Shown piece by piece: positions 15,519-23,142 of a stretch of 39,019 bases of DNA (position 1 is its first letter; every line of letters begins with the position of its first letter). The stretch spans positions 70,973 through 109,991 of the forward strand of contig JAUSPT010000032.1 of assembly GCA_030652805.1 (NCBI GenBank), given 5' to 3'. The position numbers were made by a program, and so were the translations under genes. Origin of the DNA: a bacterium. Lineage in GTDB: Bacteria; JAHJDO01. The notes beneath the pieces were generated by a model. That model was given only the letters and a program-made list of their open reading frames with translations, was not told the origin of the DNA and ran no database searches.

Positions 15519-17243
15519 TTATACTGCTCCTTCCAATTCTACATCTTTTTGAGTTACTCGTTCCACCTCAGAAAGCGTAGTCATTCCAATTACAACTTTC
15601 TCCAATCCGTCTTGCCTTAGAGTCTTCATACCAAATTCACACGCCTTTTCTCTAATTTGTGCACTTGAAGCCCTCTTAAGAATCAACGCACGAATTTCAC
15701 TATTAAGCACAAATAATTCAAAAATACCTATCCTCCCTTTATAACCTGTACGAGAGCACTTTGGACACCCTTTACCTTTATAGAACGGTGTTTTACCCAT
15801 ATCTTTTTTCTTAAACGCCCTTTCTAATTGTAAAACTTCATCTTCCCTTGGAATGTATGTTTCTTTGCATTCTGGGCAGATTGTTCTGACCAATCTCTGT
15901 GCAAGAACTGCCTGAATCGATGAAGCCACCAAGAAAGGCTTTATTCCCATATCAATAAGCCGTGTTACTGCGCTGGGAGCATCATTAGTGTGAAGCGTAG
16001 AGAACACCAGGTGTCCTGTTAAAGCAGATCTTATAGCAATTTCCGCTGTTTCATTATCGCGAATCTCTCCAATCATTATAATATCCGGAGCCTGTCTCAA
16101 TATAGACCTTAAAACATTAGCAAATGTCAATCCAATTTCGCTTTTTACATTAACCTGATTGATCCCTGTTAATTGGTATTCAACAGGGTCTTCAACTGTT
16201 ATCAATTTTCTGTCCGGCTGATTTATCTTATTGAGAGCCGCATAAAGAGTTGTTGTTTTACCACTACCTGTTGGGCCTGTGACAAGAATAATACCATTAG
16301 GCGATGCAATCAGAGATTCAAATCTTTTCATATCCTCCTTTAAAAACCCAAGTTCAGCCATGCCCAGTAATAAACTGGTTTTATCGAGGATTCTTAATAC
16401 GACACTTTCCCCATGTATTGCAGGCAGGGCTGATACACGCAAGTCAATATCTTTCCCCAATAAAGATAATCCTATTTTACCATCCTGAGGAAGTCTCTTT
16501 TCTGCAATGTTCATACCGGACATAATCTTGATACGGGAGATCACGGATTTCTCCAGTCTCTTAGGAGGAGCAGGTACTTCATGCAACACTCCATCCACAC
16601 GATATCTTACTCTAAATCTATCCTCTAAAGGCTCAATATGTATATCGCTTGCTCCGGCACGAAGCGCTTCCAATATTAATAACCCGACTAATTTTATAAC
16701 TGGCGCTTCATCAGATATCCCTTCTTCTTCCTCGGCAGCTTCACCACTAACAAAATCTATGTCCTGTTCACTCAACTCTTGAAGCATGCTGTCAATTGTT
16801 TCTTCCCTGACACCATAATATCTTTCCAGGGAACTTTCAATCTGTTCTTCTGTAGCCAACAATCCTTCAACTTCGCAATTCAGCACTATTCTTAGATTAT
16901 CCAATGCAAGAAGATTCAGTGGACTAGCCATAGCAATTGTTAAAGTATTATTTTCAAACTTCAAAGGTACAATTTTATGTTTTTTTGCAACTGATGAAGG
17001 AACTTTATCTATCACTTCCTGTGCAACATTATATTCAGATATATTTATCGTCTTCAGACCGAATTGCGAAGCTAATGCCTTACAGAGCCCTTCACTATCT
17101 ATATATCCAAGCTTTATTAGTATATTTCCAAGTCTTTCACCTGTCTGCCGCTGCTCTGCTAAAGCAGTTTCCAGCTTCTTTTCTGAGATCAAACCTATGT
17201 CCTGAAGTATTTCTCCCAGAAATTTTCTTCTATCTTCCACCAC
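15519..17243 (-). CDS. pilB: PilB/GspE-type assembly ATPase (first copy)
   Basis: The 574-residue ATPase has an MshEN domain made of two repeats (FLGEILQDIGLISEKKL and RLGNILIKLGYIDSEGL), the core with Walker A GPTGSGKTT and Walker B IIMIGEIRDNETAE, and a tetracysteine (CPECKETY and CPKCSRTGYKG). I choose the GTG at 17243 because GGAGG lies 8 bases upstream; the reading frame extends to a TTG at 17258 that overlaps the ribosome site. The MshEN repeats match the long c-di-GMP-binding pattern known for MshE, so nucleotide control is plausible. It lies 54 bases after prmC and heads the pilus block. Confidence 0.92.
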   Translation of the reverse strand: MVEDRRKFLGEILQDIGLISEKKLETALAEQRQTGERLGNILIKLGYIDSEGLCKALASQFGLKTINISEYNVAQEVIDKVPSSVAKKHKIVPLKFENNTLTIAMASPLNLLALDNLRIVLNCEVEGLLATEEQIESSLERYYGVREETIDSMLQELSEQDIDFVSGEAAEEEEGISDEAPVIKLVGLLILEALRAGASDIHIEPLEDRFRVRYRVDGVLHEVPAPPKRLEKSVISRIKIMSGMNIAEKRLPQDGKIGLSLLGKDIDLRVSALPAIHGESVVLRILDKTSLLLGMAELGFLKEDMKRFESLIASPNGIILVTGPTGSGKTTTLYAALNKINQPDRKLITVEDPVEYQLTGINQVNVKSEIGLTFANVLRSILRQAPDIIMIGEIRDNETAEIAIRSALTGHLVFSTLHTNDAPSAVTRLIDMGIKPFLVASSIQAVLAQRLVRTICPECKETYIPREDEVLQLERAFKKKDMGKTPFYKGKGCPKCSRTGYKGRIGIFELFVLNSEIRALILKRASSAQIREKACEFGMKTLRQDGLEKVVIGMTTLSEVERVTQKDVELEGAV

Positions 17244-17297
17244 TTTGCCTGCCTCCAAAATTAGTCGTATAAATTCTACCTAAAGAAACACATAATG

Positions 17298-18167
17298 TCA
17301 AGAATGGCGTGTGCAGATAATTACTCTCTCAATACCTCCGTAGTCTCTGACAATTTCAGGGGCAAAAAATGTGCCTCTTGAGGAAATAAGTTTTTTAATT
17401 CCTTCAACCTGTCCATATCCTATTTCCATAATAAGAAACCCATTTGGTTTTAAAAATTCCTCTGCACCTTTAACTAGTTCAGGATAAAAATCAATACCAT
17501 CAGTTCCACCATCAAGAGCGATTCTAGGTTCGTATTGCTTTATATCAATAGGTAATTTCTCAAAATCCGCTGAAGAAACATAAGGAGGATTTGATACAAT
17601 AAAATCAATCTTTTCGGCAAGGTTGAGACCATTAAAACTCTTGAACAAGTCTCCACAAAGAAATCTTATTGACTTTTCTACTTTGTTTTTTTCTGCATTT
17701 TTTTTGGAGATATTCAATGCATCTTCCGAGATATCAGAAGCATATATCCTGATATTCTGACTTTTGGCAAGAGCAACTGCTATATTTCCACAACCTGTTC
17801 CCATATCAATTGCTAACCATTCTCTATTTGGTTGTCCCGAAAGCATTCGGGATAATGTAGCTTCAACTAATGCTTCAGTCTCAGGCCTGGGAATTAATAC
17901 TTTTTCGTTTACTTCAAAATCAATGGACATAAACTCTTTATATCCTGTTAAATACGCAATCGGTATGTGTTTTGACCTTTCTAGAACAAGTTTTCTAAAA
18001 ATGTCTAAGGTGTGTTGGGTAAGAATGCTATCCCAATTAAGATATAAAAATATTCTTTCTTTTTTTAAGAGATATGATAGCAAAACCTCTGCATCCAAAC
18101 GAGGAGAGGGAATATTATGTTTTGCGAGATAATCTGTTGTGCATTGAACTAATTCTTTAATCTTCAA
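17298..18167 (-). CDS. prmC: release factor glutamine methyltransferase
   Basis: PrmC methylates the Gln of the GGQ motif in RF1 and RF2 with S-adenosylmethionine. The 289-residue protein has the N-terminal helical domain (RLDAEVLLSYLL, IPIAYLTGYKEF), the SAM motif DMGTGCGN (121-128) and the catalytic NPPY (193-196). The start is TTG at 18167, overlapping the prfA stop as TTGA, so it is coupled to prfA, its substrate. Residues 106-111 (SRMLSG) are encoded by a perfect hairpin (17835-17852) in the linker before the SAM domain, where other PrmC proteins are variable. Confidence 0.93.
   Translation of the reverse strand: MKIKELVQCTTDYLAKHNIPSPRLDAEVLLSYLLKKERIFLYLNWDSILTQHTLDIFRKLVLERSKHIPIAYLTGYKEFMSIDFEVNEKVLIPRPETEALVEATLSRMLSGQPNREWLAIDMGTGCGNIAVALAKSQNIRIYASDISEDALNISKKNAEKNKVEKSIRFLCGDLFKSFNGLNLAEKIDFIVSNPPYVSSADFEKLPIDIKQYEPRIALDGGTDGIDFYPELVKGAEEFLKPNGFLIMEIGYGQVEGIKKLISSRGTFFAPEIVRDYGGIERVIICTRHS
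17835..17852. repeat. 18-base palindromic element inside prmC
   Basis: TCCCGAAAGCATTCGGGA has perfect 7-base arms and a 4-base loop. It is 18 bases, exactly 6 codons, and lies in frame in the linker of prmC. It is a third palindrome class, different from those in pilS, pilR and the FHA gene. Confidence 0.8.
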
Positions 18168-19222
18168 TCCCGCTTAAAACCCACTGATAATTCAGCTTCT
18201 ATTAATTCGTCCATATCACCTTGAAGAAAAGTCTGAAGCTTATGAGAAGTAAAATTTATGCGATGATTTGTGATTCGCGCTTGGGGAAAATTATACGTGC
18301 GAATCTTTTCGCTTCTGTCTCCTGTACCAACTTGTTTTTTTCTATCCTGAGAAATCTGCTTTTGCTGATCTTCCCTAACTTTATGGAGCAGGCGTGCTCT
18401 TAATACTCTCATTGCCTTAACTTTGTTTTTATGCTGTGATCTTTCATCCTGACATTCAACAACTAGATTCGTTGGTATATGGGTTATTCTAACTGCTGAG
18501 TCTGTTGTATTAACATGCTGCCCTCCAGCTCCTGATGCCCTAAATGTATCAACTTTTAATTCTTGCGGATTTATTTTAATTTCAACATCTTCAGGTTCAG
18601 GAAGCACTGCCACAGTAACTGTAGATGTGTGAATGCGGCCGCTGGTCTCAGTAACCGGAACCCTTTGAACACGGTGTGTTCCACTTTCAAATCTCAATCT
18701 TCTGTAAACATTCTTTCCTTTTACCGCAAAAACCACCTCTCTAAAACCTCCCGATTCTCTTGAATGCGATGACAAAATTTCTATCTTCCATCCCTTCTTT
18801 TCAGCATACTTACCATACATACGAAATAGGTCTTCAGCAAAAAGGCTGGCTTCATCTCCACCAGCCCCACCCCGTATTTCCATAATAATATCTTTGTTCC
18901 AATCGCGCGCCTCCGGATCCAGTAATACCCGTAGATTATCCTCTATCTTCTCTTTTTTAGCTTCCAAATCCGCTATTTCTAACTCAACTAGTTCTAGAAA
19001 ATCCTTGTCTTCAGCGGGGTTTGAGAGAATCTCTTTGTGCTTCGATATATCATTCAAAATTTCCCTGTATTTTTCATATTCCTTTATTGTGTCCTTCATA
19101 TCGGTGTATTCCTTGGCGTACTTCTGATATTGGCCTCTATTAGATATAACTTGAGCGTCACTCATTAACTCAGTAAGTTCATCACCCCTTTTTTTTATAC
19201 TATCTAATTTGTCTAATAACAT
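18164..19222 (-). CDS. prfA: peptide chain release factor 1
   Basis: RF1 terminates at UAG and UAA. From the ATG at 19222 it has 352 residues, with the anticodon-like PVT motif at about 189-191 and GGQ at 233-235 (ASGAGGQHVNTTDSAVRITH), both at the positions usual for RF1. GGAG lies 6 bases before this ATG. The open frame continues upstream to 19273, but those extra residues (FRVSDLGFRI) are translated repeat R3 and are probably not part of the protein. It follows rpmE and is overlapped by prmC. Confidence 0.95.
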   Translation of the reverse strand: MLLDKLDSIKKRGDELTELMSDAQVISNRGQYQKYAKEYTDMKDTIKEYEKYREILNDISKHKEILSNPAEDKDFLELVELEIADLEAKKEKIEDNLRVLLDPEARDWNKDIIMEIRGGAGGDEASLFAEDLFRMYGKYAEKKGWKIEILSSHSRESGGFREVVFAVKGKNVYRRLRFESGTHRVQRVPVTETSGRIHTSTVTVAVLPEPEDVEIKINPQELKVDTFRASGAGGQHVNTTDSAVRITHIPTNLVVECQDERSQHKNKVKAMRVLRARLLHKVREDQQKQISQDRKKQVGTGDRSEKIRTYNFPQARITNHRINFTSHKLQTFLQGDMDELIEAELSVGFKRD

Positions 19223-19239
19223 AATACTCCGTTGAAAGA

Positions 19240-19374
19240 AAATCCGAAATCCTAAATCCGAAACTCGAAACAAATCCTAAATTTAAATTTTCGAAATCCA
19301 AAACATTGTTTTTGAGCATTTGTATTTTTGTTATTTGATATTGTTTCGTATTTCGTGCTTCGTGCTTCGAATTT
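19240..19374. repeat. long dispersed repeat, copy R3
   Basis: About 135 bases, same family and orientation as R1. It fills almost the whole gap between rpmE and prfA, starting 18 bases before the prfA start codon. It would be transcribed as an inter-cistronic spacer. Confidence 0.9.
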
Positions 19375-19386
19375 GCCCTTTTTTAT

Positions 19387-19584
19387 TTAGAGATTATATT
19401 TTTTCTTAAACTTTTCAACTCTTCCAGCACTGTCAATAAACTTTTGTTTACCTGTGTAAAAGGGATGACACTTTGAACAAATTTCTACTCTGATATTTTT
19501 TTTTGTAGAACGTGTATGGATAACTTCTCCACAGGCGCATGTAATGGTAGTCTCATAATATTCTGGATGAATACCTTTTTTCAT
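19387..19584 (-). CDS. rpmE: 50S ribosomal protein L31
   Basis: The 65-residue protein is the zinc-binding (C+) type of L31, with [11 protein letters not shown] at the start, CACG (Cys16, Cys18), [15 protein letters not shown] (Cys37, Cys40) and a basic end. It is a component of the large ribosomal subunit. It has its own promoter at 19621-19649 and an AAGGAAAAAACC ribosome region before the ATG. It heads the rpmE-prfA-prmC group, a common neighbourhood in bacteria. Confidence 0.96.
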   Translation of the reverse strand: MKKGIHPEYYETTITCACGEVIHTRSTKKNIRVEICSKCHPFYTGKQKFIDSAGRVEKFKKKYNL

Positions 19585-19620
19585 AATGGTTTTTTCCTTA
19601 TTCTGTTTTAACTGGAGATA

Positions 19621-19649
19621 ATGATAACATACACTTTATATCGCTTCAA
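19621..19649 (-). promoter_or_regulatory. promoter of rpmE-prfA-prmC
   Basis: Minus strand TTGAAG (19644-19649), 17-base spacer, TATCAT (19621-19626). It lies about 35 bases before the rpmE start codon. The strength of both hexamers and the exact spacing make it credible. Confidence 0.65.
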
Positions 19650-19656
19650 TTACTTA

Positions 19657-19685
19657 TTGACTGAAACTGCTAAAATAGCTATCAT
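19657..19685 (+). promoter_or_regulatory. promoter of the tRNA-Cys/tRNA-Leu pair
   Basis: TTGACT (19657-19662), 17-base spacer, TATCAT (19680-19685), about 26 bases before tRNA-Cys. It is divergent from the rpmE promoter, whose -35 begins only 8 bases away. Confidence 0.7.
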
Positions 19686-19711
19686 AATTGGTAATTTAAA
19701 AGCCATAGTGT

Positions 19712-19783
19712 GGCGGCATAGCCAAGTGGTAAGGCGAAGGTCTGCAAAACCTTTATCCAGCGGTTCGAATCCGCTTGCCGCCT
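19712..19783 (+). tRNA. tRNA-Cys (GCA)
   Basis: The acceptor arms GGCGGCA and TGCCGCC pair fully. The anticodon loop CTGCAAA, on the stem AAGGT/ACCTT, gives anticodon GCA. The T-arm has GGTTCGAATCC. No CCA is encoded after the T discriminator. Confidence 0.96.
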
Positions 19784-19795
19784 CTGAGTATTACT

Positions 19796-19880
19796 GCCGG
19801 AGTGGCGAAATTGGCAGACGCAAGGGACTTAAAATCCCTCGAACTTTTAGTTCATGCCGGTTCAAGTCCGGCCTCCGGCA
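19796..19880 (+). tRNA. tRNA-Leu (TAA)
   Basis: This 85-base class II tRNA has acceptor arms GCCGGAG and CTCCGGC, anticodon loop CTTAAAA (anticodon TAA) on the stem AGGGA/TCCCT, a long variable arm, and a T-arm with GGTTCAAGTCC. It lies 12 bases after tRNA-Cys. Its 3' end overlaps the end of the thymidylate synthase-like gene on the other strand. Confidence 0.96.
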
Positions 19881-20716
19881 CTCTGTTCCTTGTCACGTTC
19901 ATCCTTAAGTCTTCTTTTGCCCTCTTCAAAGAACGGTTCGCAGAATTCACTTGTCCATGTTCTCTCCTGAAAACTGCGGTTCTTTACAGTATTTAGAAAA
20001 TCCTGAAATTGCTCAAAATATGAACCATAAATATGAAAGCTGTCTGTTATGTCAGCATATCTGCCAACAATAACTTGTTCATGAATTTTCTTACTTATAC
20101 GCGCAGCTACTAATTTCTGTAGGTCAGTCAAGGCAAATATATTCATAAATGCTGCCTTAAAACCGTCTCTTGAACGCCAATGTGTATTCATATTCAATAA
20201 CAATCTCTTATGCTCATTTCTTGAAAGTCTAAACCAGCATCTTTGAAGACATGGCGGATCATATGTAGGTGGGTCAATTTTAGGATTCCATGTTATTGCC
20301 TGAGCTCTACGGCTATAGGGAGTCTGTGCGAGCTTATTTACAATATAATCTATCTGATTAATCTCTGTACCTTCAACCTCATATCCAAAAAGTCGCTCAT
20401 GATATGTGTATGTCCATTTTCCTTGTTCAGGACTAATCCAGTGATCATGAATACCTTCTACGACTTCCTGTCGGTAGATCTCTAACTCTTCAAGTCCTGC
20501 TGGAAAAGCGCGATGAATTCGCGGCTCAGCAAATGGATCATCCACAACCATTATCATTGTACAATCTCTGCTAGGAGGATCCTCTTTTTTATCATACTCT
20601 GTTTTTATTGCTAAACCTTTATTCCAGGTCTCAAGCACTGCTTTTTCCCACGCCTCTGCTAAAGTTCTACCTTTAACAGATATAATAGGTATATTTCCTG
20701 TATCCATTGTATCCAC
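19862..20716 (-). CDS. thymidylate synthase family protein (ThyA-type fold)
   Basis: The 284-residue protein resembles the ThyA superfamily, which methylates or hydroxymethylates dUMP/dCMP with methylene-THF. Visible are SRRAQAITWNP, the catalytic-Cys motif PPCLQRCWFRL, RSRDGFKAAFMNI (the RSxD and Asn parts) and DSFHIYGSY (the DxHxY equivalent). The sequence looks like the divergent, archaeal-type branch, so dUMP as substrate is likely but not certain. The longest start is GTG at 20716; an ATG at 20707 is equally possible. The last 19 bases, including the stop codon, are antisense to the 3' end of tRNA-Leu, and the TGA is supplied by the invariant T-loop of that tRNA. Confidence 0.8.
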   Translation of the reverse strand: MDTMDTGNIPIISVKGRTLAEAWEKAVLETWNKGLAIKTEYDKKEDPPSRDCTMIMVVDDPFAEPRIHRAFPAGLEELEIYRQEVVEGIHDHWISPEQGKWTYTYHERLFGYEVEGTEINQIDYIVNKLAQTPYSRRAQAITWNPKIDPPTYDPPCLQRCWFRLSRNEHKRLLLNMNTHWRSRDGFKAAFMNIFALTDLQKLVAARISKKIHEQVIVGRYADITDSFHIYGSYFEQFQDFLNTVKNRSFQERTWTSEFCEPFFEEGKRRLKDERDKEQSAGGRT

Positions 20717-20725
20717 TTTTATTTG

Positions 20726-21214
20726 TCACATCCTGTATTTACTAAAATCTTCTGCATTAAGATCCTTTAAAAGGCTTTTAAAATCTTCTGTTTTTCCTTC
20801 AACTCCTGTAACATTCACAGTTGTAGCTTGCTCAATTACTTTTTCATCAACAAGAATAGGAACATCAGCACGTAATGCCAGAGCTATTGCATCACTTGGA
20901 CGTGAATCAATAAGAAAGGTTCTCCTTCCCAATTTAATCTTTATCTTTGCAAAAAAGGTATTTTTATTAAAACTGTCTATGTTCACTTCCAATATTTTCG
21001 CTTTGCACACTTCAATCACAGATCTTATAAGATCATGAGTTAATGGCCTTGCCGAACTCGCTCCAACTAATTTCATTGCAATAGCACTTGCCTCAGATAT
21101 TCCTATCCATATAGGAAGAGTTCTTTTTTTATCACTATTTTTCAAGATTATAATAGGCATATTATTTGTGGGATCAATTGCCACCCCTGCGACAAACATC
21201 TCTATCATGCTCAT
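20726..21214 (-). CDS. bifunctional nuclease family protein (DUF151)
   Basis: The 162-residue protein matches the DUF151/BFN family: LPIWIGISEASAIAMKL, THDLIRSVIEVC and RPSDAIALALRADVPILVDE. Members have been reported as nucleases, but the physiological role is poorly known. I start it at 21214, where the ATG overlaps the preceding gene's stop (ATGA); the frame is open to 21247 but that would extend deep into the neighbour. It lies 9 bases before the thymidylate synthase-like gene and is likely co-transcribed with it and with the lipM-like gene. Confidence 0.88.
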   Translation of the reverse strand: MSMIEMFVAGVAIDPTNNMPIIILKNSDKKRTLPIWIGISEASAIAMKLVGASSARPLTHDLIRSVIEVCKAKILEVNIDSFNKNTFFAKIKIKLGRRTFLIDSRPSDAIALALRADVPILVDEKVIEQATTVNVTGVEGKTEDFKSLLKDLNAEDFSKYRM

Positions 21215-22032
21215 TCTACTAAATTCCTTTTTCTGCTTACATTCCAATCTGGGCTATCATACTGTAAATTATCTAGCTTTTCAACAAGAGTTATCTCTGT
21301 CTTCGTCAAACCCTCTTCCCTAACCTCAGTTTTAAACAGCTCTTCAAACCCAAGACATATTGCGCGTTTTAATTTGCCGAGATCAATAGAATAACCTAAC
21401 TCCTGTTTTAGAGAGGTTACATTATTTACAAAATCTTTATGAAACTTTCCGAATGGCAAGTTAGTTTTAAAAATACTGTGCATTTTCCCTATATCAAAAT
21501 CAATCAGAATAGAACCGTGTTGAATAAGCCTATCTTTAACCCTTCTTTGTGCGCTGCCTACTATTTTCCTTTTCCGAACTACAATATCATAATTCGATGA
21601 TTCAACAAAACATACTGGCGACTCTCTTTCTCGCAATTTTACTTCTCTTTTTCTGTTTCCTGCATTAATTCCTAATGACTTCAAACCAATAATAATAGCT
21701 CCACATATGACTTTATATGATTCGCAAATATCTATGGGGATAATCCCCCCAGTGTTGGCAGTAAATGAATAGGTTAATTCCATATCGTGCAGTATTGCTC
21801 CTCCTCCAGTAGGCCTGCGTACATAGTTCATGCCCAAGCTCTTACAATTTTCCAGATCAATTTCCTTATGTAAATCCTGAAAATATCCAATTGAGACAGC
21901 AGGAGGAGTCCATGTATACAGACGTAATGTATATTCAAAACCTGTTTCGGCATGACGAGAAAAGATAGCTTCATCTATTGCCATATTTCTTGAGGCAGTG
22001 TCGCCTTCTGAATCAATAAGCCTGAATACCAT
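21211..22032 (-). CDS. lipM: lipoate/octanoate-protein ligase family (LipM-like)
   Basis: The 273-residue protein has the biotin/lipoate A/B ligase fold: RPTGGGAILHD for substrate binding, then VCFVESSNYDIVVRKRKIVG with a Cys in the place used by LipM octanoyltransferases, and SAQRRVKDRLIQHGSILI. It likely moves octanoyl or lipoyl groups to carrier proteins such as GcvH. LplA-like lipoate ligase activity is an alternative, but the length without an accessory domain and the Cys favour LipM. The ATG forms TAATG with the sugar kinase stop. Confidence 0.83.
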   Translation of the reverse strand: MVFRLIDSEGDTASRNMAIDEAIFSRHAETGFEYTLRLYTWTPPAVSIGYFQDLHKEIDLENCKSLGMNYVRRPTGGGAILHDMELTYSFTANTGGIIPIDICESYKVICGAIIIGLKSLGINAGNRKREVKLRERESPVCFVESSNYDIVVRKRKIVGSAQRRVKDRLIQHGSILIDFDIGKMHSIFKTNLPFGKFHKDFVNNVTSLKQELGYSIDLGKLKRAICLGFEELFKTEVREEGLTKTEITLVEKLDNLQYDSPDWNVSRKRNLVE

Positions 22033-22979
22033 TAGAAAGGGCCTTGTTTATGATCTTCTATAAACTTAATCGTCTCATCAAAGCTTCTGATACCTGCTTT
22101 AGCCCCCATAGCTTCTACACAGCATGCTCCAACAGCACAGGCAAACTCAGCCGTCTTTTTCATATCCCAACCATTCAGAACACCCATTAGGAATCCTGCT
22201 ACAAATGCATCGCCTGCGCCAGTAGCATCTACTGCGTCAATATTAAAAACCGGAAATTTCACAACTTCACCTTTAGAAGACTTAACAAAACAGCCTTCAC
22301 TGCCCATTTTTAAGCCAACAATTTTCATCCCATATTTAAGAAAGTAATCCGCTATCTCTTCTGCTGACTCTAAACCTGTTATCATTCTTGCTTCCTCAAT
22401 ACTAGGCAGGAATATATCTATATACTTCAGAGATGGCTCAATGGTTTTACGCCATTTTCCCTTAGCATCCCATGCAGTATCCAAGGATGTTGTAATGCCC
22501 ATGCTTCTCGCTTTGTTTAAAACATGCGCTGTTTGAATTCCGTCAAAGGTTGGCATAAGGAAACTTCCCGCAATATGAAGAATTTTACACCCTTTAATTA
22601 TATTCCAGTCAATATCACTCTCCCTAAATGTTCCGTCTGCGCCATAGCAATGTATAAATCTTCTTTCCCCATCATCCTCAACCAATGCCAATGAACACGA
22701 TGTATTTACATTATTGTCCCTTTTTATGCCATGAATATTTAATCCGCATTGAGACATCTCTTTTATGAGATAATCTCCAAAACCATCATTCCCAACCTTT
22801 CCAATCAGTGCTGTATCAACACCAAGCTTTCTCAGAGCTGCTCCTGTGTTACTTGCACATCCCCCTGTATGAAGTTCAATCTTCTCAACAATGCCAAGCT
22901 TTCCTCTCCCAGGAATATCATTAACAGGTTTCGCAACAACATCAGCAACAAGAATACCAAGACATACTACCCTCGCCAT
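22032..22979 (-). CDS. PfkB-family carbohydrate kinase
   Basis: The 315-residue ribokinase-fold protein has the N-terminal signature GGCASNTGAALRKLG with LIGKVGNDGFGDYL, and the C-terminal catalytic signature DATGAGDAFVAGFLMGVL. It phosphorylates a sugar or nucleoside; the substrate cannot be read from the sequence. GGAGG lies 8 bases before the ATG at 22979. The frame is open upstream into repeat R4 (FRVSDLKFRI), which should not be counted as protein. It is followed directly by the lipM-like gene. Confidence 0.9.
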   Translation of the reverse strand: MARVVCLGILVADVVAKPVNDIPGRGKLGIVEKIELHTGGCASNTGAALRKLGVDTALIGKVGNDGFGDYLIKEMSQCGLNIHGIKRDNNVNTSCSLALVEDDGERRFIHCYGADGTFRESDIDWNIIKGCKILHIAGSFLMPTFDGIQTAHVLNKARSMGITTSLDTAWDAKGKWRKTIEPSLKYIDIFLPSIEEARMITGLESAEEIADYFLKYGMKIVGLKMGSEGCFVKSSKGEVVKFPVFNIDAVDATGAGDAFVAGFLMGVLNGWDMKKTAEFACAVGACCVEAMGAKAGIRSFDETIKFIEDHKQGPF

Positions 22980-23008
22980 AACATAATCCTCCTTAAATTT
23001 CCCAAATA

Positions 23009-23142
23009 AAATCCGAAATTTCAAATCCGAAACTCGAAACAAATTCTAAATTCAAATTTTCTAAATTCAAAACATTGTTTTGAACATTTGTATTTTGGTC
23101 ATTTGATATTGTTTAGTATTTCGTGCTTCGTGCTTCGAATTT
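23009..23142. repeat. long dispersed repeat, copy R4
   Basis: About 134 bases, same family and orientation as R1-R3. It occupies the gap between the RarA fusion gene and the PfkB kinase. It supplies the last ten codons (IKFEARSTKY) and the TAA stop of the fusion gene. Confidence 0.9.

Noticed and set aside
18221-19222. Open frames on the plus strand opposite prfA, pilB, gspK and others
   Set aside because: They are antisense to strongly supported genes, have no family motifs and no ribosome sites.
19223-19273. N-terminal extension of prfA (FRVSDLGFRI...)
   Set aside because: It is translated repeat R3; a good ribosome site precedes the ATG at 19222 and RF1 motif positions fit that start.
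22980-23042. N-terminal extension of the PfkB kinase (FRVSDLKFRI...)
   Set aside because: It is translated repeat R4; GGAGG precedes the ATG at 22979.
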